A DNA stretch of 64,000 bases, from assembly GCA_911728435.2 (NCBI GenBank), contig OU452216.1:9126342-9190341 (forward strand). Reading direction: 5' to 3'. The translations under genes and the position numbers were made by a program. The DNA comes from Apoderus coryli. Lineage: Eukaryota > Arthropoda > Insecta > Coleoptera > Attelabidae. The notes beneath the pieces are model-generated. The model was not told the DNA's origin and searched no databases. It was given only the letters and a program-made list of their open reading frames with translations. Each line of letters begins with the position of its first letter. The stretch's first letter is position 1. Shown in pieces: positions 38,801 through 45,917 of the stretch.

Positions 38801-41800
38801 GTAATTAATTTTACTTATTTTCGTGATACTGGATCATCAAATTGTAATAGAGATTTTCCTATTTCAGACCTGATGGTGACACAATTTTCGAGGAAGAAGA
38901 AGACCATACTGAGGAAGACTATCGGCTACACGAAACCGAAAGTCCTTTAGCCGCTTGTAAACGCAAAAATGTTAAACCAATAAAAGAAGAAATAAACTTT
39001 CAATTTGTGGATAAAATCCTTTTAAAACTATGTGATAGGAACTCTTTATCAAAGTACGGGTTCGATAATTGCCGGAAGTACTATTACAGCGTATTTGATC
39101 CACCCAAGGAACAGCCTCGGAAAGCACGATCGGTCGATGGAACATATCACGCGGCGCCCGCTTCATCTGAATTCTTAAAAATTATTAAAATAAATGCAAA
39201 CGATACTTCTTATGTTATTGATTCTTTGGATTACTATACGTTGTATATTTTCTTTATAAAAGTGTGCAATTACCACAACGGTACTGAGGAACTGTGCAGT
39301 CCAGTACAATTTACATACGGCCGTACGAAACCTAACGATACAGCGGAAACCATTGACAGGCTAAACGTGACTATAACCGGCGCTAACGTTGAGTTGACAT
39401 GGGATGAACCCGCTCGACCCAATTCTGTGGTGCTCTATTACAAAATAGAACCGGAGAAACTGGATACAGTCCATTCCCAGCCAAATGTGTATTGCATCGC
39501 TAACAGGAAATCGAGCCACAGAAGGAAAATGCATGTTATCAATGATTTGCTGCCTGGAACTTATCAGGCTAAAGTGTTTGCTGCATCTTTGGCCGGGGAC
39601 GGTCCTGCTATTGTTACTGATATATTTACAATATCAGATCCGCGAGTGAGTAATGTGTGGCTTGTAGTGTTTTTAACAATTCTCTTCGTCATGATTGCTG
39701 TAGTTGGTTGTATTGTTTTCATATGGTACAGAAGGAGGCTGCATGCTGAAAATGTTTATTTGTTTGCGACGGTAAATCCCGATTATACGTCCACTGTTTA
39801 CGTTGAAGATGAATGGGAGGTGAGTAAGCTAATATTAAATACAGGTGAAATTAGGTACGCCAGATATTTTTTAATTTAAAGGCAATAAAGTGCTTTGCCA
39901 CGAAATTATTTTCATTTATTATATTTACGGAAATGAAATCCTTTTAATTTTTCATTATTTGGCATTAAACATCGACGGCAGAACGCTTGGAGACCACCGT
40001 CCGAGCATTGCTGAAACCCAAATATTTGGGAGATGCTGGCAGAAGGATAAAATGGTCTCCTGCTAGCGTTTTGTGTTCATACTGTTTTTATTTCTATTTA
40101 TACGACTGGTTTTTCCTATACATTGAGTTTGTTCGGCCTCTGCATGGTATAGGATATGCATTACTATGTACATGTAGATGATACGTGTTTACATGTGTCT
40201 ACTGTACTCTGACGAGCTCATATCAAGAGCGAAACGAATTCGTCAGTATCTGTCGACCTATGCCTCGGTCTGGTTCTATTGAATTAGACTGGGGCCCTGC
40301 TAAATTAAACAAAATTCCTTGTGTAGGTAAAACCAGCTTTTTAGTCCGCTTTGCCATTAAATTATTTTTCACTTATTATATTTACGGACATGAAATCCTT
40401 TTAATAATTTTGCTTGTTTCAGGTGGAGAGAGACGATGTGAGATTTTCTACGGAATTGGGCCAAGGTGCTTTTGGCACAGTCTACAGCGGCATGATTATT
40501 TCGCGTAAAATATATTGTGCCGTGAAAACTTTGAAAGACGGAGTCGCACTTTGCGATCGTATGGAATTCCTCAAAGAAGCCACAGTGATGAAATCATTCA
40601 GTCGAGCTCATCACGTTGTAAAACTTCTTGGAGTTGTTTCACGAGGTGTTCCGCCGCTAGTCATAATGGAGTTGATGGAACGAGGCGATCTGAAGAGTTA
40701 CCTAAGGCTGACGCGAGATTCTTCGCAGAGTATCACATCATACGAAATGTATAGGATGGCAATTGAAATTGCCGATGGAATGGCGTATTTATCTTCAAAG
40801 AAATTTGTACACAGAGATTTAGCATCGAGAAATTGTATGGTTGGGTATGATCGGACCGTCAAAATTGGAGATTTTGGTATGGCTAGAGATATTTATGAGA
40901 CTGATTATTATAAGAAAGGCAGTAAGGGCTTATTGCCTGTTAGATGGATGGCACCGGAGAGTTTGGGCGATGGAGTCTTCACTGTCGATTCTGATGTGTG
41001 GAGTTATGGCATTGTCCTGTGGGAGATTGCTACATTAGCTGAGCAGCCATATCAAGGTATTATAATCTACTCATAATAAGCTATGTTTCTTGCAAGATTT
41101 TTTTTTTTTTAATTATATTTGGTGAAGATTTTGAAGGGGTAGTTGGTGTTTATCTCCCCTAATTTCTACGCCACTGGAAAAAGTACGGTTTTAAGATACC
41201 CATTTGAACCGCCAATGTTTTCTACACAAAAAAAGGTACTCTTGGTCATAAGTTTTTGAGGAAAATCAAATTGTTAAGAACATCGTCCCAGTCCCAATCA
41301 ATTATTTGCTAAGATCCCATTTAATAGTTTTTTGTTATTTATATATATATTGTTGTATCATCCAGGTCTTTCCAATGAATTAGTAGTTACCTATGTAGGA
41401 TCCAAAGGTACCTTGGAACGACCCGCCGAATGTTCTGATTATTTCTACGAAATTATGAGTGTTTGCTGGCGATGGCGCCCAATCGAACGACCGACATTCA
41501 GTGACATAGTTGAACGATTGGAAAGCCATGTCAGTCAAGACTTTAAATTATTGTCCTACTATCATAGTAAAGAAGGACGAGATGATCGGTTGATTCGAGG
41601 ACACCGCGTGGTCAATGCACCCGCTTTGGGTAAGTTATCATTGTTTATTTTATGTTTTTCTTTCTGCCATTCCAATTGTTATTATTGGAAATAATGAAGA
41701 AGCAGTTTTGCTCAAAGTAACACAGTGCACAGCAAATTACTCCACTTTGGAGTTAATGATATACGAGTATGGATACGTGATATTATTCGGCATAGAGGCT

Positions 41801-42435
41801 AGCTCCCACATAAATACGCATATGCAGTGAAAGAAATTTTTAAATACATGTTACAGAGTAAAAATTTGAGACCAAGACTCTAAAATCATTAGTGGAGGCT
41901 GGGAAAAGGCAAAATAGGGGTTTTAATATAACTTACTATGGTTGAGGGGAAACCAGGTAAGAAATAAATTGTTTTGTTGGTATTTTTTATTATTTTTCAC
42001 TGAAACTTCTTCCATTTAGGGTAAAGTGGGTTACGATGATATTAAAAATGTAGTAAGAGGCATTGAAAGGCATGGGTGGTCGGTAAATTTGTCTCCTTAG
42101 TTAAATGGGTTGGGAGCCGCCACTGGAGATTCATAAAGTTCGGATTTGATATTGGTTGGATTGAATAAAAATATTCGCATGTCATAAGACTTGCAAATTT
42201 ATTGAGATCGTCTAATTTTAAGCAGCAGCTATTTATCTGATTTTTTTTTGTCGGCAAATAGAAAATTGAGCTAAATAAAATTATTTTTGCAGGTACTGGT
42301 TTGGATCCAAATACAATCTATTATCAGGAGTCAGATGAAGAACTGTCTAAACACTTTTTTGATAAACCCCATAAACCTCCACAGCATTCCCCTAACCATT
42401 ACAGATTGGGGTCTAGCAGCAGTGAGTCTGACTGA
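8630..42435 (+). CDS. InR: Insulin-like receptor tyrosine kinase (12 exons, 1276 aa)
   Basis: This is a single-pass receptor that binds insulin-like peptides and phosphorylates IRS-type adaptors to drive PI3K/TOR growth signalling. Exons: 8630-9013, 27848-28016, 31192-31348, 31797-32026, 32192-32449, 33376-33627, 33854-34090, 35222-35372, 38868-39819, 40423-41056, 41366-41629, 42293-42435. All introns are GT-AG and phases are continuous. Domain order: signal peptide, L1, furin-like Cys-rich, L2, three FnIII domains with an insert, an RKAR furin-type site ending at residue 700, a transmembrane helix (about 876-899), NPDY (916-919) for PTB binding, then the kinase: GQGAFG from 943, K965, HRDLASRN 1060-1067, DFG 1080-1082 and the YxxxYY activation loop (Y1088, Y1092, Y1093). 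The C-terminal tail is short, unlike the long fly tail. Most insects have one to three paralogs; I cannot tell which this is. Intron 1 is 18.8 kb and full of transposons. Confidence 0.95.
9021..9517. mobile_element. MITE with long inverted arms at the InR exon-1 donor
   Basis: The two halves are imperfect inverted copies: 9074-9189 (GATTTAGAAGAAAAAGTCAT, then CGTCTGCTTGTGTC) pairs with 9356-9475, and the outer ends (TATACAATGTG and CACATTGTAGATA) also pair. The total is about 497 bp with no coding capacity. It begins within a few bases of the exon-1 splice donor. The superfamily is not clear from the ends. Confidence 0.7.
9885..10094. repeat. Long near-perfect hairpin (about 80-bp arms, 47-bp loop)
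   Basis: Arm 9885-9966 and arm 10014-10094 are reverse complements over about 80 bp with only a few mismatches (core GGAAACCAGTTT / AAACTGGTTTCC). The loop contains an (AAAT)n run. Transcribed as part of InR intron 1 it would form a long double-stranded stem. It is probably a foldback transposon end. One loop edge reads GAGCCGAAAC on the - strand, reminiscent of Penelope-type termini. Confidence 0.8.
10095..11979. other. InR intron 1, AT-rich stretch without recognisable content
   Basis: I find no coding exon, RNA gene or clear repeat end here. It is about 75% AT with homopolymer runs. The short ORFs do not resemble known proteins and lack codon structure. Confidence 0.4.
11981..12214. mobile_element. 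TA-flanked MITE (Tc1/mariner type), complete, 234 bp
   Basis: The left end CCGGGTATTCCATTAAGGGT and the right end ACCCTTAATGGAATGCCCGG are near-perfect inverted repeats with one mismatch. TA dinucleotides lie immediately outside both ends, the target duplication of Tc1/mariner insertions. There is no coding capacity. A truncated copy of the same family lies in InR intron 5 (32841-33015). Confidence 0.8.
12217..13086. other. InR intron 1, no recognisable content
   Basis: Very AT-rich, including a palindromic AT stretch near 12880-12930. No gene or classified repeat was seen. Confidence 0.4.
13087..14540 (-). mobile_element. LINE, degenerate, 5'-truncated (InR intron 1)
   Basis: Fragments on the - strand appear in LINE order: [20 protein letters not shown] (14534-14307), the [12 protein letters not shown] segment near 14180, [17 protein letters not shown] with the catalytic ILYADDSN (14123-13740), [15 protein letters not shown] (13845-13612), a post-RT HxxC-like part, and [20 protein letters not shown] at the C-terminal end (13365-13087). 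Frameshifts and stops separate every piece, so it is an old dead copy. It is antisense to InR. Confidence 0.85.
15001..15100. repeat. Hairpin of about 33-bp arms
   Basis: 15001-15035 (core AAAAAAGTTAGATTTTAGCT) pairs with 15066-15100 (core AGCTAAAATCTAGTACTTTT) with a few mismatches and a GC-richer 30-nt loop. The neighbouring 14541-15000 and 15101-15409 show nothing else recognisable. It may be the tip of a MITE or a fragment of a foldback element. Confidence 0.6.
15410..16748 (+). mobile_element. LINE, 5'-truncated, with (TTA)n tail (InR intron 1)
   Basis: The frame from 15419 encodes RT domains: [40 protein letters not shown] and the catalytic YMYADDTTI. After a frameshift near 15870, a second frame (15864-16574) encodes [20 protein letters not shown] and the remaining C-terminus, about 236 residues. 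The 3' end is AATAAAGATATTATTATTATT, the microsatellite tail typical of this LINE group. It is sense to InR and relatively young, with only one or two disruptions. Confidence 0.88.
16749..17962. other. InR intron 1, no recognisable content
   Basis: AT-rich sequence. Short open frames lack similarity to known proteins. No repeat ends were recognised. Confidence 0.35.
17963..18217 (-). mobile_element. LINE reverse transcriptase fragment
   Basis: The - strand reads [15 protein letters not shown], then INDLPSI and [13 protein letters not shown]. This is a short piece spanning the RT QG motif and a damaged FADD box (FDDY). It is too short to classify further and is an old remnant inside InR intron 1. 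Confidence 0.65.
18664..18840 (+). pseudogene. Short decayed coding fragment, unknown family
   Basis: ATG at 18664 opens [18 protein letters not shown], then a stop. In another frame, [20 protein letters not shown] continues naturally, followed by [11 protein letters not shown]. The charged, codon-like character across a frameshift and the locally higher GC suggest a retrocopy of a cellular gene. I do not recognise it. The rest of 18218-19454 is AT-rich with nothing else seen. Confidence 0.25.
19455..21161 (-). mobile_element. LINE with nearly complete reverse transcriptase (InR intron 1)
   Basis: A 352-codon open frame (21161 down to 20103) carries RT domains in order: [78 protein letters not shown] and the catalytic VLFADDAAA, then [12 protein letters not shown] and [13 protein letters not shown]. 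The C-terminal part (20096-19788) is in another frame. The 3' end has AATAAAGATTTTGATTTGAT, that is a (GATTT)n tail, near 19455-19480. It differs in family from the (TTA)n-tailed copies nearby. Confidence 0.88.
22276..23079 (-). pseudogene. Decayed intronless gene for a secreted-type protein, unknown
   Basis: Two open stretches, 23079-22657 and 22494-22276, share one frame and are joined by about 54 further codons interrupted by two stops. The first begins [20 protein letters not shown], a plausible signal peptide. The last part reads smoothly ([36 protein letters not shown]) to a stop. This gives a roughly 270-codon decayed ORF. I do not recognise the family; a retrocopy or a transposon-borne glycoprotein is possible. 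Confidence 0.35.
23157..23252. repeat. Two copies of a small transposon-end motif
   Basis: ATACAGTGTGGCACAATAAA at about 23159 and ATACAGTGTGGCGCAAGAAT at about 23217 are near copies, each followed by a reverse-complementary GCCACA. They look like adjacent MITE termini. The rest of 23080-23780 holds nothing recognisable. Confidence 0.4.
23781..24110 (-). mobile_element. LINE fragment (same family as 24735-26345)
   Basis: The - strand reads [17 protein letters not shown] sequence near 24080, LDLNLDKC near 24020, and [20 protein letters not shown] at 23900-23830. The latter matches the + strand LINE at 25915-25990 almost residue for residue. It has multiple internal deletions and lies in opposite orientation to its relative. 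Confidence 0.7.
24735..26345 (+). mobile_element. LINE, long but defective (InR intron 1)
   Basis: A 433-codon frame (24731-26032) covers most of the [91 protein letters not shown] and [15 protein letters not shown]. The usual GVPQGS has Asp in place of Gly, about 10-15 residues are missing between GDRQNI and NFAKCFE, and a TAA at 26030 separates the post-RT part (26036-26345, [12 protein letters not shown]). It is probably inactive. The adjacent 24111-24734 has no confident gene. Confidence 0.88.
26604..27026 (+). mobile_element. LINE 3' end with (ATCT)n tail
   Basis: The reading [40 protein letters not shown] and [12 protein letters not shown] is the typical HNTR/NKLP C-terminus of LINE ORF2. 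It ends after a non-coding stretch in AATAAAGATCTATCTATCTA, a simple-repeat 3' tail. The remainder to 27847 shows only a Penelope-like CTGAAGATG...CGAAAC motif near 27710-27745. Confidence 0.7.
27848..28016 (+). CDS. InR: InR exon 2: end of L1 and start of Cys-rich domain
   Basis: It follows TTTTTCTAG and ends at GTAAGG, phase 0 to phase 1. It reads [20 protein letters not shown], then [10 protein letters not shown], the classical LCY-TIDW signature of insulin receptor L1, and ends with CPSCPDACK. It lies 18.8 kb from exon 1. Confidence 0.9.
28218..28360. repeat. Imperfect hairpin in the Crypton flank
   Basis: CTTGATAATACCGAG near 28220 through TGATAGCC near 28285 pairs with GGGCTATTATCC near 28299 through TTTATCAAGG near 28364. 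The arms share TCATAGAGAAT / ATTCTCTATGA. The apex is GC-rich (GGCCGCAGGCCGAGG). One half recurs in the second Crypton copy at 54162-54250, so it belongs to the element. Confidence 0.6.
28491..29627 (-). mobile_element. Crypton-type tyrosine recombinase transposon (InR intron 2)
   Basis: The - strand encodes a decayed protein that begins [15 protein letters not shown] at 29627. A helical core-binding region follows ([19 protein letters not shown]), then [20 protein letters not shown] and, after a +1 shift, [10 protein letters not shown]. The C-terminal catalytic half (28934-28491) reads PVGKN-like [48 protein letters not shown]. The R (WRGGE), HxxR (HSNR), H (GHSS) and Y (KPY) of tyrosine recombinases are all visible. 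The layout matches Cryptons and their host derivatives (DUF3504: ZMYM2/QRICH1-like). One in-frame TGA and at least two frameshifts make this copy dead. It is antisense to InR. Confidence 0.8.
29641..31191. other. Remainder of InR intron 2
   Basis: The first 60 bp probably still belong to the Crypton end (TTTGACGTTTAATTAATTTT also appears at its other flank). Beyond that I see no exon, repeat end or RNA gene. Confidence 0.35.
31192..31348 (+). CDS. InR: InR exon 3: furin-like cysteine-rich domain, part 1
   Basis: Phase 1 to phase 2, with donor GTAAGT. It encodes [32 protein letters not shown] and ECPPD, the dense cysteine spacing of the receptor furin-like region. The window between exons 2 and 3 contains the Crypton element. 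Confidence 0.9.
31797..32026 (+). CDS. InR: InR exon 4: cysteine-rich domain, part 2
   Basis: I chose the TGTTTCAG acceptor ending at 31796, because it joins phase 2 and gives [14 protein letters not shown], matching normal spacing to the next Cys. A nearer-upstream acceptor at about 31751 is also in frame and would add 15 residues. The exon encodes [31 protein letters not shown] and the linker to L2. Confidence 0.85.
32192..32449 (+). CDS. InR: InR exon 5: L2 domain, part 1
   Basis: Phase 1 to phase 1. It reads [12 protein letters not shown] at the start of L2, then [29 protein letters not shown] and NFNLTIRG. These correspond to the second leucine-rich ligand-binding domain (residues about 314-399). 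Confidence 0.92.
32807..32837. repeat. (AT)n microsatellite
   Basis: An uninterrupted AT run of about 31 bp lies directly before the truncated MITE copy in InR intron 5. Confidence 0.9.
32841..33015. mobile_element. MITE copy 2 of the 11981-12214 family, truncated
   Basis: It begins with ACCGGGTATTCCATTAAGGG after a TA. Its interior (AATCGCTGGAAATAGTTTTTT, ACCGCTAGGTGGATTAAT, GCAATATAAGTTAGAAAAAC) matches the reverse complement of copy 1. The far terminal repeat is absent; similarity stops near 33015. It lies in InR intron 5. Confidence 0.75.
33376..33627 (+). CDS. InR: InR exon 6: end of L2 and start of FnIII-1
   Basis: Phase 1 to phase 1. [17 protein letters not shown] closes L2, and [18 protein letters not shown] opens the first fibronectin type III domain. 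The upstream intron contains an (AT)n run and a truncated MITE copy. Confidence 0.92.
33854..34090 (+). CDS. InR: InR exon 7: FnIII-1
   Basis: Phase 1 to phase 1. It contains [19 protein letters not shown] and the FnIII strand [20 protein letters not shown], equivalent to the LKPWTQYAIFVK strand of vertebrate receptors. Confidence 0.92.
34709..35040. repeat. Two-unit tandem duplication (about 170 bp each)
   Basis: Both units share ATCTCCACTAATACGTATCT, AATAGGGT/CATAGGGT, TGAGGTATTTTGA and GTTCAAACATG. Offset is about 170 bp and identity about 80%. It lies in InR intron 7 and is non-coding. Confidence 0.65.
35222..35372 (+). CDS. InR: InR exon 8: FnIII-2, part
   Basis: Phase 1 to phase 2, with acceptor TTTTTGACAG and donor GTAAGT. 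It reads [33 protein letters not shown] and DYCKYPKT, with the DYC preceding the insert domain as in other insulin receptors. It is only 151 bp and easily missed. Confidence 0.9.
36117..36840 (-). mobile_element. LINE C-terminal fragment (InR intron 8)
   Basis: A 217-codon frame reads [48 protein letters not shown] and a long post-RT region ending at a TAG-adjacent stop near 36117. It is 5'-truncated just after the RT fingers/thumb boundary; faint homology extends to 36840. It is antisense to InR. The open frame over 217 codons suggests a fairly recent insertion. Confidence 0.8.
36841..38867. other. Remainder of InR intron 8
   Basis: No exon was found. Positions 37845-37960 (ATTAACGAGACGTTTTTAGA, ATGTATTTGATTTTTAATTC) match the arms of the element at 43620-44975, so a fragment of that family sits here. 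The other 1.9 kb has nothing recognisable. The first part of the intron (35373-36116) is likewise empty. Confidence 0.4.
38868..39819 (+). CDS. InR: InR exon 9: insert, cleavage site, FnIII-3, transmembrane helix
   Basis: 317 codons. It starts with an acidic insert ([13 protein letters not shown]), then a stretch with one Cys (AACKRKN) where vertebrates have a CCxC cluster for dimer disulphides. RKAR then SVDG marks the likely alpha/beta cleavage. FnIII-3 includes [20 protein letters not shown], followed by the transmembrane helix [18 protein letters not shown] and juxtamembrane [10 protein letters not shown]. Confidence 0.93.
39889..40408. mobile_element. MITE copy in InR intron 9 (shared with odorant-receptor intron 3)
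   Basis: About 350 bp from GAGCATTGCTGAAACCCAAA (40003) to GGCCCTGCTAAATTAAACAA (40293) match 51475-51842 at over 90% identity, with one internal deletion. Both ends carry the same segment in direct orientation (CTTTGCCA...AAATTATTTT to GAAATCCTTTT), unlike the inverted ends of the other copy. The right end stops about 14 bp before the acceptor of the InR kinase exon. Confidence 0.7.
40423..41056 (+). CDS. InR: InR exon 10: tyrosine kinase core
   Basis: Phase 0 to phase 1. It holds the glycine loop, CAVKTL lysine, FLKEATVMK helix C, HRDLASRN catalytic loop, [18 protein letters not shown] activation segment, [10 protein letters not shown] and [13 protein letters not shown]. All residues needed for activity are present. 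The second Ala of HRDLAARN is Ser, a conservative change. Confidence 0.95.
41366..41629 (+). CDS. InR: InR exon 11: kinase C-lobe
   Basis: Phase 1 to phase 1. It reads [20 protein letters not shown], then [19 protein letters not shown], the conserved end of the kinase domain, then a short linker [11 protein letters not shown]. Confidence 0.93.
42293..42435 (+). CDS. InR: InR exon 12: short C-terminal tail
   Basis: 47 codons including TGA at 42433. The tail contains [17 protein letters not shown] and ends GSSSSESD. No additional NPxY or SH2 motif is obvious. The acceptor TTTTTGCAG at 42292 joins phase 1. Confidence 0.88.
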
Positions 42436-42563
42436 ATAACAGATATCAATAATAATTATCTAACCTCCTTTTTACATATCAAAGATCTTAACTGTAAATT
42501 ACTGAAATAGTTCATACCATTCAGGGCACCTAATATTTCACAGATATAATATACACTTTTCTC

Positions 42564-42569
42564 AATAAA
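42564..42569 (+). promoter_or_regulatory. InR: Polyadenylation signal of InR
   Basis: AATAAA lies 129 nt after the receptor stop codon. It is the first canonical hexamer and fits a short 3' UTR. Confidence 0.55.
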
Positions 42570-42887
42570 GAAAAGGTTTCCGGATTATTTTTCTTTTTCT
42601 GAACCATTTATAACAAACATTTTTTTATTTATAAATATTACAAGATCTCCATCGAGAGTCATCTTGGTTATTTATATCTTATTTGAAAAAACGTTAATCT
42701 ACTCCGCAACACCAATGTAAATGTTATATCAAATGAATTTTGATACAACATGCCATGTTGCGGTAATATAAATGTTGTAATTTCCCACTCTAGCAACATA
42801 ATTAACATGATACATCAAAGAGACATTACAAAAATATAATTTTTCAAATTGTTCTTACTTAAAGCCTTCGAAATCTAATCTACTCTC

Positions 42888-43464
42888 TATAAAGGATGTC
42901 CAGGAAAATGTGGGAAATTTAAGGTACAACACTAACGTACATTTTATAAGATGAACACAAAAATGGACCTCTAAAATAATATTCTTGAAACTAATTTAGA
43001 TTTTTTAGTGTACTAGGGAGCGACATAATTCTTAAATTTTTTAACACCTCGTATAATAAAGAGTTGAAAAATAAATCTGACTAGCCTAAACCGTCTAAAA
43101 AAAATTAATAGAATATTCAATGATGATAGGGGAGCATTCTTGACGAATAATACAAATTAATTCATAAAAAATGTTTTAATAAAGTCAAAAAAATAAATAA
43201 TGTTGGAAGCTTTACAGGATTGGGGCAAGAAATAATACCAATTCGTGTTTTAATGTAAGCATTAAAATCTAGATCATAGTCCACCCTTAGTAAATTAAAA
43301 AAAAAAAAAAAAAACACTCTTTTTGTTATACAAAAGTGTACTTTAAAAGTTATTCCTGAAAAAACGATTTCCCTGCTATGAAAAACAAATTAGGGGATCT
43401 TATTTTTTAATGTTCTACCTGTATACGAGAGATTTCCTATATTTTCCGGGACATCTTTTATATA
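42888..43464. mobile_element. Inverted-repeat element, about 575 bp, non-coding
   Basis: The left end TATAAAGGATGTCCAGGAAA matches the reverse complement of the right end (TTTTCCGGGACATCTTTTATA) with a few mismatches. The interior is AT-rich and includes an 18-A run near 43296. It is a MITE-like element between InR and the odorant receptor, with TATA at both edges. Confidence 0.6.
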
Positions 43465-43619
43465 ACTCATTTCGAATTTTCAGTTATGAAGCATTGTGTA
43501 ACATACATAATAAAAAATGTAAAATGTTATATCTTTGCAATATTACTTTTACAAACCCTAATATATGTATTATTACAAATTAATACAGTTTATAGGACAG
43601 TGAATTTTACGAAAAAAGA

Positions 43620-44975
43620 TCCTATAAACAGATTTGCAAACGCATTGTAATCGCGATACAAAATTAGCCCCTGATGATGTTTTTTTTAATATTAACGAAA
43701 CGTTTATAGATAAATCAATGAAATTTTACTCATGTATTTGATTTTTAATACTTAATAAGTCGAACCAAAATTATTGTCATGAGCGTATCAAAATAGGGAA
43801 GAAATAACGCCCCAAAACTAAGCATTTTAACAAAATAAAAGAAAACGACCTTTTTTAAGCAAAATACATTTTTTTTTATCAACAAACGGAAAAAACACTA
43901 TTGTGTTTTCAAAAATTCACCATTTCATTCAATGATATGCTATACTAAGTATTCCTCGGACAATTTCAATCAAGCGAACGCTTATTATTGGAAAATAATA
44001 AGAAGACATTGTTTTTTTCAATAAAACTTATTATTGGATGACATTGAACAATTCAATTATAGTGATTCCTTGATTGTAATTCATACATATAATTAAATTG
44101 AATCTCGACTTGATTACAAACGATCAGATTGAATGTCCATACAACAATAGCATTTCGTTGGTTACAAGGGTACTTTTTATTACTTGGAAATTACATTCTT
44201 TCAATGCAAGCTTTAAGCTGTTTGGCACCATTTCTAACTTTTCTTAATTTAATTATATCTTGTAGCGTATTATTATTGAGTCAATAATAATTTTATCTAT
44301 TGTGAAGTTAATTAGATTAAAGCAGTATTATTGAAAGAAAATTGTTATGTATTATTATACATTATAAAAAACACTTGAACAATATATCTAAGCCTTTTAA
44401 AACTGATGTCGTATATAAAAATGTAACTTGTCAATTACGATATAACTATTTTCAATTTTGTTTATTGGTCCTTGTACTAGAAGATACGGTTGTACATGTT
44501 GATGTATTTTTCTCTTCAATGCTTTGTTTATTTGTGATTGTATTTTTTCTTCTATATCTCCAGGCGTCTGAAATATTTTTCCGTAATTATTATCAATGTA
44601 TTGCATACCCGATGAATGAAAATGTTACAAGTTTGCCATCATTTCCGATGTTTTTTTTTGTAATTTTTCAACGATTTTATGAAAATTATCCTAGTTCCTA
44701 TTTTAGGTACTAATTCAGCTACCATTTCGGTAGATAAATCGTTTATATTATTCAATGAAATGCAATTTTCTGAAAATGTACATATTTTTCTTTGATAGGC
44801 TCATGACTACAATTTTGGCAATCCTTTAGGTTTGACTTATTCAGAATTAAACCTCAAATACATGTGTAAACTGTCATTGATGTATCTAACAACGTTTCAT
44901 TAATATTCACGAAAAAACCATCATCAGGGGCAACTTTTGAACAATGCGTTTGCGGACTTATATTCTTAAATTTCT
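43620..44975. mobile_element. Element with about 150-bp inverted arms and a decayed SAM-like ORF
   Basis: 43640-43770 and 44810-44970 are inverted copies (shared core CCCCTGATGATG, ATTAA.GAAACGTT, CATGTATTTGA). Between them, the - strand reads NDLSTEMVAELVPKIGTR (about 44750-44690), which resembles a SAM-type helical domain, then after a break DIEEKIQSQINKALKRKIHQ and GPINKIENSYIVIDKL (44606-44397). I do not recognise the protein as a known transposase. A further arm fragment lies at 37845-37960. Confidence 0.45.
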
Positions 44976-45917
44976 TGTCCACTGGGAATGTATCTTAAAA
45001 CGCTTAAATTTATTTCTGTGGTCTATGAGGGTGCCTTTAATGATCTTCTAAAGCATATTTTCCTTCAAAAATTCAATAGATATTGTAAAAACTATAAAAG
45101 TTTTGGATTGCGAGTCAAAAATGACGTTCAACGCAAAAAAGAATAAAATGATGACTTAAAATGTATGTTTCGTGTGAATTTACGTATATATATAGATTTG
45201 TAATATCTGTCGCAATTTTTGTCCTATATAACCACAACAATTTAGATGATTTTCTGATACTCTTTGCACCAAATCAATGTAATCCTAATCTACAACCCTT
45301 AATATCAAACAAATTATAAGGCTGATTTTTTTTACTGATAGTGTTCATTTTTTAATAATATACCTACTACATTATAGTCAATTTTTAGAGGCTATTTTAA
45401 TATCCTTGGAGTCCTATACGCCCTATAATAGACAGCACTTTGTCTGACTGACTGATATATTTTGTATTTTAGGCGTAACTACAAGACAAAGATTAATAAT
45501 ATTATATTTAAATCAGTAAAGGTAAAACAGACAATAAGACGACTATGTTTGCACCGCATGTAAGTTGCAACTTTTATTTTTTAATAATGTAAGTATTGAT
45601 TTTTCTATAGTTAACGACAACGTGTGTTAATATAATAATATAATTTCCACTGAAAGAATAAATCATCGTACCTTATGATGTGCCAAATTGAATTACTGTG
45701 ATGGCAGTTTGTGTAAAATATTAATATAAAATAACTATTGCAATTGCAAATGCCCTTTTGTGTTTAATACAAATTAAATTAGCTTCTATCTTCAACTAGT
45801 TATTTAATTGTCATAATTGGAGTAAAAGGATCCTACACGAAATAAATTCAATATATTACTCTATCTATCAAACACGTTTCGGGGCTTTAAGCTCAATGAT
45901 CAGTGGTTATGTAACTA

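Noticed and set aside
40185..40508. Open frame crossing from InR intron 9 into the kinase exon
   Set aside because: Its first part is MITE sequence and it enters the exon in the wrong frame; the CAG acceptor at 40420-40422 explains the start of coding.
40515..41038. Other-frame open stretches inside the InR kinase exon
   Set aside because: They are shadows of the kinase coding frame, which has clear family motifs.
44342..44713. + strand open frame of 123 codons
   Set aside because: Hydrophobic AT-driven composition; the opposite strand in the same place gives the more protein-like reading.
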